From Halomonas aestuarii (GTDB lineage Bacteria; Pseudomonadota; Gammaproteobacteria; Pseudomonadales; Halomonadaceae): a DNA stretch of 64,000 bases. The notes below the pieces were generated by a model. That model was not told the DNA's origin and did not search any database. It worked only from the letters and a program-made list of their open reading frames with translations. Shown here piece by piece: positions 30,329-39,292 of this stretch (within the stretch, counting starts at the first letter, position 1; each line of letters opens with the position of its first letter). Position numbers and translations under genes: made by a program. The DNA lies in the NCBI RefSeq assembly GCF_001886615.1, contig NZ_CP018139.1:2728001-2792000 (forward strand), read 5' to 3'.

Positions 30329-32791
30329 TTGGTCGATCCCCTTAATGCCTGGTGGGCCCAGCAGCTGGTGCTGTGTGACTGGGCCTTCGCCCCCGATCCC
30401 CTGACGGTGGACGCGGAGTCGGCCGTCGAGCGGTTGGCGGCTCTGGGAGTTGTCGACCGCGGCGAGCTGGGATGGTGCCTGCTGGAAACCCTGGGGACCG
30501 GCGTTCAGGTCGACCCGGCCAGGCTGCTGGCCGGCCTGGAGCTGGTGGCCCTGGGCGGGGGAGCAGGCTGGCTCGGCGAGACGCGGGCCCGCGACTGGGC
30601 CCAGCGGCTGGCGGAGGAGGTCAGTGCCCGGCACACCAGCCTCGACGCCTGGCTGGCGGCGCTGCTGCATGCCCGCAGCGCGGAGGGCTGGGTCCGCGGT
30701 GACGACGGCTTCTTCGATGCCTGCGAGGCGCTGGCGGCCCTCGAGCACGACGGCGACGGCGTGACCTGGGAAATGCTGCAGGAGTGGCTTGCGAGCCACC
30801 CTCGTGAGGCCGAGCTCTGGCCCACGGCCCCCGAGCACCAGGTGTGGCGGCTGCGCGCCGCCTTCTCGCCGGTCCTCGAGCTGCCGGCCGGCGCACGGGA
30901 CTGGCAGGACCTCGAGGCCTGGCTGGTAGAGGCGTGGCAGATCCACCACCGCGATGACCTGGTGCGCAGCCTGCTGTGGCTGGCCGCCCAGGGCGACCGT
31001 CAGGGCTGGGACCTCGACGCCTCGCGGCTGCTCGAGGCCGATGACGCGACGCGCCAGCAGTGGCGGGAGGCCCTAGACGGCGGCGAGCGGAACTATGGCC
31101 GGGTGCTGCTGGGCTTCCTGGAGCGGGGCGAACCCCTGGAATGGGCGGCCTGGGACTGGCTGCGACTGGTCGACCTGGCCTGGGCCGGTGCCTGCCTGGG
31201 CTGGCTCGACGAGCAGGAGGCCCGCGACTTCGCGCACCACGGGGCGGATCTGCTGCTGCGTCGCTACAGCGACTGGGCGGCCCTGGCGCGCGCCTACCAG
31301 CGCGGCCGCAGCCTGTTCGAGGGGCGCAACCTCTTGCCGTCCCTGGAGGCTGACTGGTCGCTGCTGCTGCAGTCGCCGGTGAGTCCCTGGCGTCCGGCCC
31401 TGCAGGGGCTGATCGACGATGCGCTGATCGAGGAGTCGCGGGTCGCCATGCGGGCCTGGCGCCGGGATCCCCGCCACTGGGTGCTGGCGCTGGCGGCGGT
31501 GCGCGAGCCCGAGTTCGCGGCCCGCCAGGGACCGCCGCCGGAGCTGCCGGCGGTGCGGCGCGCGGAGGCACGCCGCTACCTCGTCGAGACCCTCGACCTG
31601 CATGCCGACGAGGGGGTCGAGGCCCTCTCCCGCTACTGGCTGCCGGCCCAGGCCCACCACCTCAACCAGCTGGCGGCGGATGCCGCCCACGGGGCCCTGC
31701 CGCCGGCCGAGACCCCCTTCGGCCATCCGGTCCCCGCGGAACTCGCCAGCCGCGACGTGCTCAAGCAGGCCAGTCGCCATGCCGCCACGATCCACATGGC
31801 CGAGAAGTTCGCCTTCCACCTGCAGATGGCCATGGACAGCGGCGACTTCGATGCCCGCCGCCTGGACGGGCTGGCGGAGGCCCTGCAGGGCTCGCTGTGC
31901 CGCTTCTATCCCGATGCGCGACGCCTGCTGCAGGCCTGGGCCCACTGGGAGAGCCTGCTGCCCGAGCCCGAACAGCCCCCGATGGTCGCCGAGATCCGCT
32001 GGCACCTGGAGGACCCCGGCAGCCTCTTCCAGTGGCTCGACTGGCGAGGCGGGGCCTGGCGCGAACCCGGCACGAGGCCGACGCTTGCCCACTTCACGGC
32101 CATGGCCCTGGTCGGCCCGCTCAACAGCCCGGCCTGGAGCCTGCCCCAGCCGGAGAGCGAGCGCGAATGCGCCGCCATCCGCGACTGGGTCGATGGCCAC
32201 TATGCCCTGCACGGGGAGGCCGAGCTGGCCGAGTTCCTCGAGTACCTGATCGAGGCGGGCGACCGTCAGGAGTACCAGATCAACTACGCCCCCTACACCC
32301 TCAACCGGGGGCGCCTGGCCTCGGAGATCGCCACCCTGGAGAGCGGCGAGTGCAGCGAGGAGGAGGGCGCCCACCTGCTTCGCCTGAAGAGGGTCAGGGA
32401 CGACGAGGACGGCTGCAACGACATCGACCTGGCGGCCTGGGACATCGCCCAGGCCGTGGACCTGGCCATTGCCGGCCGCCAGCTCGGCTGGCTGGGCGAG
32501 GCGGCCTTCCTGCGCCTGCTCGAGCGGGCCCATGCCCTGGCCAGCGAGCACTATGCGGGCTGGGAGGAGTACGCCCGCGGGCTGCATGCCGGGTTCTCCT
32601 TCTTCATGGGCGAGACGCCCGAGCGCGAGAGCTTCCTGGCCGGCTTCCGGCAGGCCCTGGTGGCCTGGCTCTCCGGGGCGCCTCCCCTGGCCGGCGCCTG
32701 GGCCAGCCTGGACTTTCCCGGGGCGCGGCCGCGTCACTGGGCGCCGCTGCACATCGATACCCTGCCGGGCGACCGGCGCACCCTCCACTAA
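30329..32791 (+). CDS. Large protein with two DUF1266-like repeats
   Basis: An 820-residue acidic, Trp- and Leu-rich soluble protein without signal peptide or membrane segments. Two segments resemble DUF1266: about 271-357 (LRLVDLAWAGACLGWLDEQEARDFAHHGADLLLRRYSDW, then a YQRGRSLFEG element) and about 696-787 (IAQAVDLAIAGRQLGWLGEAAFLRLLERAHALASEHYAGW, then GLHAGFSFFMGE). They are similar to each other, suggesting an internal duplication. The start is TTG after GAGGTGAG; no ATG is available near it. It is divergent from gabD and ends 221 bases before the NlpC/P60 gene. Function unknown; E. coli DUF1266 proteins such as YbeR and YbeU are uncharacterised. Confidence 0.8.
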   Translation: MVDPLNAWWAQQLVLCDWAFAPDPLTVDAESAVERLAALGVVDRGELGWCLLETLGTGVQVDPARLLAGLELVALGGGAGWLGETRARDWAQRLAEEVSARHTSLDAWLAALLHARSAEGWVRGDDGFFDACEALAALEHDGDGVTWEMLQEWLASHPREAELWPTAPEHQVWRLRAAFSPVLELPAGARDWQDLEAWLVEAWQIHHRDDLVRSLLWLAAQGDRQGWDLDASRLLEADDATRQQWREALDGGERNYGRVLLGFLERGEPLEWAAWDWLRLVDLAWAGACLGWLDEQEARDFAHHGADLLLRRYSDWAALARAYQRGRSLFEGRNLLPSLEADWSLLLQSPVSPWRPALQGLIDDALIEESRVAMRAWRRDPRHWVLALAAVREPEFAARQGPPPELPAVRRAEARRYLVETLDLHADEGVEALSRYWLPAQAHHLNQLAADAAHGALPPAETPFGHPVPAELASRDVLKQASRHAATIHMAEKFAFHLQMAMDSGDFDARRLDGLAEALQGSLCRFYPDARRLLQAWAHWESLLPEPEQPPMVAEIRWHLEDPGSLFQWLDWRGGAWREPGTRPTLAHFTAMALVGPLNSPAWSLPQPESERECAAIRDWVDGHYALHGEAELAEFLEYLIEAGDRQEYQINYAPYTLNRGRLASEIATLESGECSEEEGAHLLRLKRVRDDEDGCNDIDLAAWDIAQAVDLAIAGRQLGWLGEAAFLRLLERAHALASEHYAGWEEYARGLHAGFSFFMGETPERESFLAGFRQALVAWLSGAPPLAGAWASLDFPGARPRHWAPLHIDTLPGDRRTLH

Positions 32792-33012
32792 GGTCTCGCC
32801 CTGTCGATCGCATTTGGTTTATAGTCGCCCCGAAAGAGGTCACGGCTCCCCCGCGGGGGGAGTCTCCGTCAGTCAGCGAGCAGCCGAGAGGGCGTTGTGG
32901 CAGTGATCCCGGAGCCGTTCCGGCAGCACGCCCACAGCGACACTCCGCAGGACCCGAGGACCCCATCGTGTCGATGGGGCGGGTGAGGCTCCGTGAACGA
33001 GGTCGTTGCAGG

Positions 33013-33633
33013 ATGCTGGACACACGCGCGTGTCGTGTCGGAGTCATGGGGGCCGCCCTGGCGCTGCTGGCGGGCTGTGCCTCGCCGGGAGGCAGCGAGG
33101 AGGAGGAGGCCGTGGGAGCCTACTTCGCCCGGGACCTGCCCGGCATGCCCGCCGATCCCCTGATGTCGCCGGTGGACAACCCCATCCTCGAGGTCCGCGG
33201 CCTGCGTCATCCGCCCCCGCGGCTGATCCGTCGGGCCCTGCTGGCGCAGCACGAGCGCTGGGTCGGGACCCCCTACCGGCTGGGTGGCGCCTCCTCCCGT
33301 GGCATCGACTGCTCGGCCCTGGTCCAGACCATCTTCAGCGACACCTTCCGCTTCGACCTGCCGCGGACCACCGAGCAGCAGGTGCAGGAGGGCCTCGAGA
33401 TCGAGCGTGACGCCCTGCGTCCCGGCGACCTGGTGTTCTTCCGTCCCCCCGGCGCTTACCGCCACGTGGGCATCTATGTCGGCGAGGGCCGCTTCCTGCA
33501 CGCATCCACCTCCCGCGGCGTGATGATCTCCGATCTCGACAACCGCTACTGGCAGCGCTACTACTGGCAGGCCCGCCGCACCCTGGAGCCGGTGCTGCTG
33601 GCCCGGCGCCTCGCCACCACCGGTGAGGGCTGA
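33013..33633 (+). CDS. NlpC/P60 family lipoprotein, predicted peptidoglycan endopeptidase
   Basis: Predicted outer-membrane or periplasm-facing lipoprotein hydrolase of 206 residues cutting peptidoglycan peptides. The signal ends in LALLAGC, a lipobox with Cys about 24. The NlpC/P60 domain (about 70-200) has GTPYRLGGASSRGIDCSALVQ with the catalytic Cys, RHVGIYVGEGRFLHAST with the catalytic His, and LRPGDLVFF. The ATG at 33013 has GAGG about 10 bases upstream. An in-frame GTG at 32968 has a better-spaced GAGGA site but would give an unusually long basic leader. The stop is 10 bases before the MFS gene, so the two may be cotranscribed. Confidence 0.87.
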   Translation: MLDTRACRVGVMGAALALLAGCASPGGSEEEEAVGAYFARDLPGMPADPLMSPVDNPILEVRGLRHPPPRLIRRALLAQHERWVGTPYRLGGASSRGIDCSALVQTIFSDTFRFDLPRTTEQQVQEGLEIERDALRPGDLVFFRPPGAYRHVGIYVGEGRFLHASTSRGVMISDLDNRYWQRYYWQARRTLEPVLLARRLATTGEG

Positions 33634-33642
33634 GCGGGCGAC

Positions 33643-34902
33643 ATGATCGCCGCGCACACTCGCACCTGGTGGCGTGCCACCCTGGCCCTCTGCCTGGGCT
33701 CCTTCCTGGTCTTCATCAACCTCTACGCTCCCCAGCCGCTGCTGCCTGCGCTGCGCGAGAGCTTCGGCGTCTCGACGCTGGGCATCAGCCTGGTCATGTC
33801 GGTCTCCACCCTGGCCCTGGCCGCCTCGCTGCTGGTGTTCGGTCCGCTGTCGGATGCCATCGGCCGGGGCGCCATCATGCGCGTCTCCCTGCTGGTGTCC
33901 GGCCTGCTCTCCCTGGCGCTGGCGCTGGCACCGACCTTCGAGTCCCTGCTGGCGCTGAGGGCGCTGCAGGGGTTCGTGCTGGGCGGTTTGCCGGCGGTGG
34001 CCATCGCCTGGATGGGGGACGAGTTCGAACGACCGGCCCTGCTCTCGGCGGTGGGCCTCTACATCGGCGCCAATACCCTCGGCGGCATCAGCGGTCGCGT
34101 GGTCGGCGGTGCCGTGGCCGAGATCGGTGGGGCGTCGGCGAGCTTCCTCGCGGTGGGGGCCATGACGATGGCCGGGCTGGTGGTTTTCTGGAAGCTGCTG
34201 CCCCCGGCCCGCGCCTTCACCCCGCGACGCTTCGAGCTGCGGGGCGCCCTGGCCGACCTCCGGGCCCACCTCGCCACGCCGCCGCTGATCGGGGCCTATC
34301 TGCTCGGCGGGATCAACTTCATGATCTTCATCAACCAGTACAGCTACATCACCTTCCGCCTGGCGGAGGCGCCCTTCGGGCTGGGCACCCGGCTGCTGGG
34401 GCTGATCTTCCTGACCTACCTGGGCGGCACCCTGGGCTCGTCCCTCTCCGGGCGGCTGGCCGCCCGCTGGTCGCAGCCCGCCTGCATGATGCTGGGGATC
34501 CTGATCCTCATGGGCGGCACCGCGGTGACCCTGGCCGGATCGCTCGCCTGGATCATCGCCGGGCTGACGATCAATGCCTTCGGCTTCTTCCTGGCCCACT
34601 CCATGGCCTCGAGCTGGGTGGGGCGCCACGCCCGCCGGGCGCGGGGCAGCGCCTCGGCCCTCTACCTGGTGTTCTACTACAGCGGCGCCAGCCTGGGCGG
34701 CTTCTGGCTGGAGCCGTTCTGGCGCGCCGCCGGCTGGCACGGCGTGACGCTGGCGTCCTGGCTGATGCTGGGGGTGACGCTGGCGCTCGCCGCCTGGCTC
34801 TGGCGGGGCGAGCGCCGCCAGGCTCAGGGGGCCGAGCTGGCGCTGGCCTCCTCGCCCCAGACATCCTCGAGCCGGTCGACGCGGCCGCAGGACGACTTGT
34901 AG
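33643..34902 (+). CDS. MFS transporter, YnfM-like
   Basis: Inner-membrane major facilitator of 419 residues with 12 predicted helices; E. coli YnfM has about the same length. Early features are LCLGSFLVFINLYAPQPLLPAL and the first-loop motif FGPLSDAIGRGAIM (motif A). The middle holds LQGFVLGGLPAVAIAWMGDEF. The second half starts near LIGAYLLGGINFMIFINQYSYI. The ATG follows the upstream stop by 10 bases. The last 26 codons, a hydrophilic Ser/Gln tail, overlap the 3' end of convergent msrA by 79 bases. An exporter role is likely from the family; the substrate is unknown. Confidence 0.85.
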   Translation: MIAAHTRTWWRATLALCLGSFLVFINLYAPQPLLPALRESFGVSTLGISLVMSVSTLALAASLLVFGPLSDAIGRGAIMRVSLLVSGLLSLALALAPTFESLLALRALQGFVLGGLPAVAIAWMGDEFERPALLSAVGLYIGANTLGGISGRVVGGAVAEIGGASASFLAVGAMTMAGLVVFWKLLPPARAFTPRRFELRGALADLRAHLATPPLIGAYLLGGINFMIFINQYSYITFRLAEAPFGLGTRLLGLIFLTYLGGTLGSSLSGRLAARWSQPACMMLGILILMGGTAVTLAGSLAWIIAGLTINAFGFFLAHSMASSWVGRHARRARGSASALYLVFYYSGASLGGFWLEPFWRAAGWHGVTLASWLMLGVTLALAAWLWRGERRQAQGAELALASSPQTSSSRSTRPQDDL

Positions 34903-35456
34903 AAGCGGTAGCGCACCGGGTTCTCGGCGTAGTAGTTCTGGTGGTAGTCCTCGGCCGGATAGAAGGCATCGAAGTCGCTGATCTCGGTGGCGATCTCCCG
35001 ATCGAAGCGGTCGGCCACGGCCTCTCGGCTGGCCTCGGCCTGCGCGCGCTGCTCGTCGTTCATGGGGAAGATGGCACTCCGGTAGGAGTCGCCCTGGTCG
35101 CAGAACTGGCGGTTCACGGCGAAGGGGTCGATGTTGCGCCAGAAGACGTACAGCAGGGTGCCGTAGTCGACCTGGTCGGGGTCGTAGTCGACCTTGACCA
35201 CCTCGGCATGGCCGGTCCCGCCGGCCACCACCTGACGGTAGGTAGGATTTTCCGTATGGCCGCCGGAGAAGCCCGAGGTGGTGGCCAGCACGCCGTCGAC
35301 CTTGTCGTAGGCCTCTTCCATGCACCAGAAGCAGCCGCCGGCGAACACCGCGCTGGCCGGCGCCTCGCTGGCCTGGGCGGGGCCGCCGAGGAGGAGGGCG
35401 GCCGGCAGGGCGAGCAGCGCGAGGTGGCGCAGGGAAGGGGAGGGCAGCAGGTTCAT
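34824..35456 (-). CDS. msrA: Peptide methionine-S-sulfoxide reductase, exported
   Basis: Repairs oxidised methionine (S epimer). The 210-residue product has an N-terminal signal peptide (LRHLALLALPAALLLGGPAQA, then SEAPAS), so it is predicted to act in the periplasm, unlike E. coli MsrA. The catalytic motif is GGCFWCMEEAYDKVDGV; FSGGHTENPTYRQVV and QFCDQGDSYRSAIF are conserved. The ATG at 35456 follows GGAG by 6 bases; another ATG four codons upstream has no site. No resolving-Cys C-terminal extension is obvious beyond KSSCGRVDRLEDVWG. Its 3' end overlaps the MFS gene on the other strand. Confidence 0.93.
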   Translation of the reverse strand: MNLLPSPSLRHLALLALPAALLLGGPAQASEAPASAVFAGGCFWCMEEAYDKVDGVLATTSGFSGGHTENPTYRQVVAGGTGHAEVVKVDYDPDQVDYGTLLYVFWRNIDPFAVNRQFCDQGDSYRSAIFPMNDEQRAQAEASREAVADRFDREIATEISDFDAFYPAEDYHQNYYAENPVRYRFYKSSCGRVDRLEDVWGEEASASSAP

Positions 35457-35598
35457 GGGTGGCTCCATCGATGAGGGGTGTTAGATTGGAGGCTATCGAC
35501 CGCCAGGGGTTCCGTACAAACCCTGTTCAATAATATGTCCACTGTAAGGGGAGGCGCCCCGCCCCGACAGAGGGGCGTTCCTTCCTGTGGCAGATGCC

Positions 35599-37827
35599 AT
35601 GTCCACTCCCTCGCTCACGACCAGGAGCTCCCCCTTGACCCGACGACGCCTGATACTCGCGGCCGCGATTGCCCTGCTGGTGGCGGCCTACTTCCTCAGC
35701 GGGGCCAACGAGGCCCTGACGCTGGCCAACCTCCAGGCCGAGCAGGACCGCTTCCAGGCCTGGCTGGCTGCAGACCCCCTGACCGTTGCCGGCGGCTTCT
35801 TCCTGATCTACGTGGCTATCACCGCGGTCTCGCTGCCGGGTGCCACCCTGCTGACGCTGCTGGGCGGGGCGCTGTTCGGCTTCGGCTGGGGACTGCTGCT
35901 CATCTCCTTCGCCAGCAGCCTGGGGGCGACGCTCGCCGCGCTGATCGCCCGCACCCTGGCGCGCGAGCCGCTGGAGCGGCGCTTCGCCGCCCAGCTGGAG
36001 CGCATCAACGCCGGCATCGAGCGGGAAGGCGCCTTCTACCTGTTCACCCTGAGGCTGATCCCGCTCTTCCCCTTCTTCGTCATCAACCTGGTGATGGGCC
36101 TGACCCGCATGCGGCTCACGACCTTCTACTGGGTCAGCCAGGTGGGCATGCTGGCCGGCACCGCGGTCTACGTGAATGCCGGCCGTGAGCTGGGCCAGCT
36201 GGAGTCGCTGGCCGGCATCCTCTCCCCGGGGCTGATCGGTTCCTTCGTGCTGATCGGGCTCTTTCCCTGGCTGGCGCGTGGCCTGGTGGCCGTCGGCAAG
36301 CGCCGGCAGCTGGCCCGTCGCTTCCAGCGTCCCCGGCGGTTCGACCAGGACATCGTGGTGATCGGGGGCGGTTCGGCGGGGCTGGTGGCGAGCTACATCG
36401 CCTCCGCCGTCAAGGCGCGGGTGGCGCTGGTCGAGCGCGACCGCATGGGCGGCGACTGCCTCAACACCGGCTGCGTTCCCTCCAAGGCCCTCATCCGTGC
36501 CGCGCGGATCGCCAGCGAGATCCGCGAGGCGCCGCGCTATGGCGTCAAGGCCGGCGAGCCCGAGGTGGATTTCGCCGCGGTGATGGGACACGTCCATCGC
36601 GCCATCCGCGAGGTGGCGCCCCACGACAGTCGCGAGCGCTACGAGGGCCTGGGCGTGGAGGTCGTCGCCGGGGATGCTTGCCTCGAGGATCCCTGGCGGG
36701 TCAGGGTCCGGGACGGCGAGGGCGAACGGGTGATCACGACCCGCCATGTGATCATCGCCAGCGGGGCACGTCCCCGGGTGCCGCCCCTGCCGGGCCTGGA
36801 GGGCATCGAGGTGCTCACCTCGGACAACCTCTGGCAGCTCGAGCGCCTGCCCGAGCGCCTGGTGGTGCTGGGCGGCGGCCCCATCGGCTGCGAGCTGGGA
36901 CAGAGCTTCGCCCGGCTGGGCAGCCAGGTGTCGCTGGTGGAGATGGGGGAGCAGCTGCTGCCCCGGGAGGACCGCGATGTGGCCGGCGAGGTCGAGACCC
37001 GGCTGGACGAGGAGGGCGTGTCGGTGCGCCTCGCCACCCGCGCGCTGCGCGTGCTGCCCGACGATCGCGGCGGCCAGGTGCTGGAGGTCGAGCGGCGCGG
37101 CGATGACGGCGAGCCACGCCTCGAGCGCCTGCCCTTCAGCCACCTGCTGGTCGCGGTGGGGCGCCAGGCCAACGTCGAGGGGCTGGGCCTCGAGGCCCTG
37201 GGGGTCGAGACCCGGCCCGATGGCACCCTGGCGGTGGATGAGGCGCTGCAGAGCGTGCTGCCCAATGTCTGGGCCTGCGGTGACGTGGCCGGCCCCTACC
37301 AGCTGACCCACGCGAGCGCCCACCAGGCCTGGCATGCCACGGTGAACGCGCTGTTCGGCGAGCTCAGGCGGTTCCGCGTGAGCTACCGGGCCCTGCCGGC
37401 GGTCACCTTCACCGATCCCGAGGTGGCCCGGGTCGGCCTCAACGAGCGCGAGGCGGAGCGCCAGGAGGTGGCGGTCGAGGTCACGCACTACGCCCTGAGC
37501 GAGCTGGATCGCGCCATCGCCGAGGGCAGCACCCGCGGGTTCGTGAAGGTGTTGACCGTGCCCGGCCGTGACCGTCTCCTCGGGGCGACCATCGTGGGCC
37601 CCGGCGCGGGGGAGATGCTGGCCGAGTTCACCCTGGCGATGACCCACGGCATCGGGCTCAACAAGCTGCTGGGTACCATTCACCCTTATCCGACCCACAG
37701 CGAGGCGGTGAAGGCGACGGCGGGGGTATGGAAGAACGCCCACAAGCCGGAACGCCTGCTGGGCTGGCTGGCGCGCTACTTCGCCTGGCGGCGCGGCAGC
37801 AGCGAGGCCGTGAAGGAGGGCCGCTGA
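35599..37827 (+). CDS. Fusion of a VTT (TVP38/TMEM64) membrane domain and a pyridine nucleotide-disulfide oxidoreductase
   Basis: A 742-residue inner-membrane flavoprotein. Residues 1-240 are membrane-bound: a first helix (LILAAAIALLVAAYFLSG) and a VTT domain with SLPGATLLTLLGGALFGFGWG and FTLRLIPLFPFFVINLVMGL. Residues 245-742 form a MerA/LpdA-type oxidoreductase: FAD site VVIGGGSAGLVASYIA, redox disulfide GGDCLNTGCVPSK (C287, C292), NAD(P) site VVLGGGPIGCELGQSFA, and C-terminal HPYPTHSEA. No heavy-metal domain or terminal Cys pair is seen, so mercuric reductase is unlikely. ATG 35599 is preferred to an in-frame GTG four codons earlier; neither has a strong ribosome site. It overlaps a phosphatidyltransferase gene by one base. 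Substrate unknown. Confidence 0.85.
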   Translation: MSTPSLTTRSSPLTRRRLILAAAIALLVAAYFLSGANEALTLANLQAEQDRFQAWLAADPLTVAGGFFLIYVAITAVSLPGATLLTLLGGALFGFGWGLLLISFASSLGATLAALIARTLAREPLERRFAAQLERINAGIEREGAFYLFTLRLIPLFPFFVINLVMGLTRMRLTTFYWVSQVGMLAGTAVYVNAGRELGQLESLAGILSPGLIGSFVLIGLFPWLARGLVAVGKRRQLARRFQRPRRFDQDIVVIGGGSAGLVASYIASAVKARVALVERDRMGGDCLNTGCVPSKALIRAARIASEIREAPRYGVKAGEPEVDFAAVMGHVHRAIREVAPHDSRERYEGLGVEVVAGDACLEDPWRVRVRDGEGERVITTRHVIIASGARPRVPPLPGLEGIEVLTSDNLWQLERLPERLVVLGGGPIGCELGQSFARLGSQVSLVEMGEQLLPREDRDVAGEVETRLDEEGVSVRLATRALRVLPDDRGGQVLEVERRGDDGEPRLERLPFSHLLVAVGRQANVEGLGLEALGVETRPDGTLAVDEALQSVLPNVWACGDVAGPYQLTHASAHQAWHATVNALFGELRRFRVSYRALPAVTFTDPEVARVGLNEREAERQEVAVEVTHYALSELDRAIAEGSTRGFVKVLTVPGRDRLLGATIVGPGAGEMLAEFTLAMTHGIGLNKLLGTIHPYPTHSEAVKATAGVWKNAHKPERLLGWLARYFAWRRGSSEAVKEGR

Positions 37828-38453
37828 TGCTCGATCGCTGGACGATGCCCATGACCCAGGCACCGCTGTCGATGCTGGCCCGGGGCCTCGCCGCGCAGCG
37901 GGTCCACCCCGACCAGGTGACGGTGGTGGCCTTCCTGGTCGGCCTGCTGGCGCTGCCGCTGCTGGCCCTGGAGTGGTACCTGCCGGCGCTGGTGGCGATC
38001 CTGCTCAATCGCCTGGGCGATGGGCTGGACGGGGCCCTGGCCCGGCTGTCCGGTCGCGGCAGCGATGCCGGCGGCTTTCTCGATATCGGCCTCGATTTCG
38101 TCTTCTACGGGGCGGTGGTGCTCGGCTTCGCCCTGGCCGACCCGGCCGCCAATGCCCTGGCGGCCGCCTTCCTGCTGTTCGCCTTCATCGGCACGGGCAC
38201 CTCCTTCCTGGCCTTCGCCATCATGGCCACGCGCCACGGCCTGGAGCGGCCCCGCTTCCAGCAGAAGGCGTTCTACTACCTGCACGGCCTGACGGAGGGC
38301 ACGGAGACCGTGATGGCCTTCGTGGTCTTCTGCCTGTTCCCCGACCATTTCCCGCTACTCGCGCTCCTCTTCGCTGGGGCCTGCCTGGTGACCACCGCCA
38401 CCCGGCTGTGGGGCGGCCATCGGACCCTCAGGGCCTTCGAGGACGAGGCGTAG
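37827..38453 (+). CDS. CDP-alcohol phosphatidyltransferase family protein
   Basis: Inner-membrane enzyme of 208 residues with about five or six helices. It carries a perfect family motif DG-x2-AR-x8-G-x3-D-x3-D (DGALARLSGRGSDAGGFLDIGLD, split here as DGALAR and GGFLDIGLD), the metal site that transfers a phosphatidyl or similar group from a CDP-linked donor to an alcohol. The acceptor cannot be read from sequence; it is not obviously PgsA or Pss. The ATG overlaps the stop of the VTT-flavoprotein (TGATG) and GAAGGAGG lies upstream, so the two are co-translated. A strong bidirectional terminator follows. Confidence 0.87.
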   Translation: MLDRWTMPMTQAPLSMLARGLAAQRVHPDQVTVVAFLVGLLALPLLALEWYLPALVAILLNRLGDGLDGALARLSGRGSDAGGFLDIGLDFVFYGAVVLGFALADPAANALAAAFLLFAFIGTGTSFLAFAIMATRHGLERPRFQQKAFYYLHGLTEGTETVMAFVVFCLFPDHFPLLALLFAGACLVTTATRLWGGHRTLRAFEDEA

Positions 38454-38481
38454 GCGGGGCGGCGGTTTCCCCCATACACGA

Positions 38482-38510
38482 CAAAGGGGCAGCCAGTGGC
38501 TGCCCCTTTG
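38482..38510. terminator. Bidirectional terminator between convergent genes
   Basis: A 13-bp perfect stem, CAAAGGGGCAGCC (38482-38494) with GGCTGCCCCTTTG (38498-38510), and a 3-base loop. It separates the phosphatidyltransferase gene from slyD. T-rich ends are inside the stem on both strands. Confidence 0.8.
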
Positions 38511-38565
38511 CGTCCTGCCATGCCGGATTCGCCGTCAGGCGGTGGGCATGGTCTCGGCGATGCGA

Positions 38566-39048
38566 TCAGTGCTCGTGACCGCCTTCACCGTGCACGTGGC
38601 CGTGCTCGACCTCTTCCTCGCTGGCCTCGCGAACCTCGGCGATCTCCACGTCGAAGTTCAGGGACTGGCCGGCGAGCGGATGGTTGCCGTCGACGGTGAC
38701 GGTATCGCCGTCCACCTGGGTCACGGTGACCATCAGCGGGCCGCCCTGAGTCTGGGCCTGGAACTGCATGCCGGGCTCGACGTTGTCGACGCCCTGGAAG
38801 GCATCACGCGGCACTTCCTGGACCAGCTGGGCCTGGACCTCGCCATAGCCTTCCTCCGGGGCAACCTGCGCCTGGAGCTTGTCGCCTGCAGCGCGACCTT
38901 CCAGTTGCTTCTCGAGGCCCGGAATGATGTTGCCGGCGCCGTGGAGGTAGGTCAGCGGCTCGCGGCCTTCCGAGCTGTCCAGCACTTCACCTGCATCGTT
39001 GGTCAGGGTGTAGTGGAACGCGACAACGGAATTCTGCGCAATCTGCAT
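38566..39048 (-). CDS. slyD: FKBP-type peptidyl-prolyl isomerase SlyD
   Basis: Cytoplasmic chaperone and prolyl isomerase with a metal-binding tail (160 residues). FKBP part: SVVAFHYTLTNDAGEVLDSSEG, LTYLHGAGNIIPGLEKQLEG. The IF (insert-in-flap) domain spans about 68-125, with PEEGYGEVQAQLVQEVPRDAF. Then NHPLAGQSLNFDVEIAEVREA, and a short His-rich tail HGHVHGEGGHEH, shorter than in E. coli SlyD, which aids nickel delivery to hydrogenase. The ATG is chosen for AAAGG upstream; an in-frame ATG 8 codons earlier lacks a site. Monocistronic, ended by the hairpin at 38482. Confidence 0.93.
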   Translation of the reverse strand: MQIAQNSVVAFHYTLTNDAGEVLDSSEGREPLTYLHGAGNIIPGLEKQLEGRAAGDKLQAQVAPEEGYGEVQAQLVQEVPRDAFQGVDNVEPGMQFQAQTQGGPLMVTVTQVDGDTVTVDGNHPLAGQSLNFDVEIAEVREASEEEVEHGHVHGEGGHEH

Positions 39049-39292
39049 TGATGAACCTTTCGGTGAGTGCATGTGGCCAGCTATGGTAACGCGGCAGTCA
39101 AGGGGCTGTCAGGGCCATGGAGGAAATTCAGGATGCCGGAGGCGAGCCTGAGCGGCATTCACGCCTGCCGATCCGGGGGGCGATCCCGTGGGAGCGGGAC
39201 CTTCGGACTGTTGCGTGGCCTATCGGGCAGGGATACCCTTGAAGGCCACGAATTCACCCCTTCCTTCGTTCGACCCCTCCATGGAGAGTGCC

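Noticed and set aside
35599..37827. Mercuric reductase annotation for the flavoprotein
   Set aside because: It lacks a heavy-metal-associated domain and the C-terminal Cys pair, and it has a fused VTT membrane region and no mer genes nearby.
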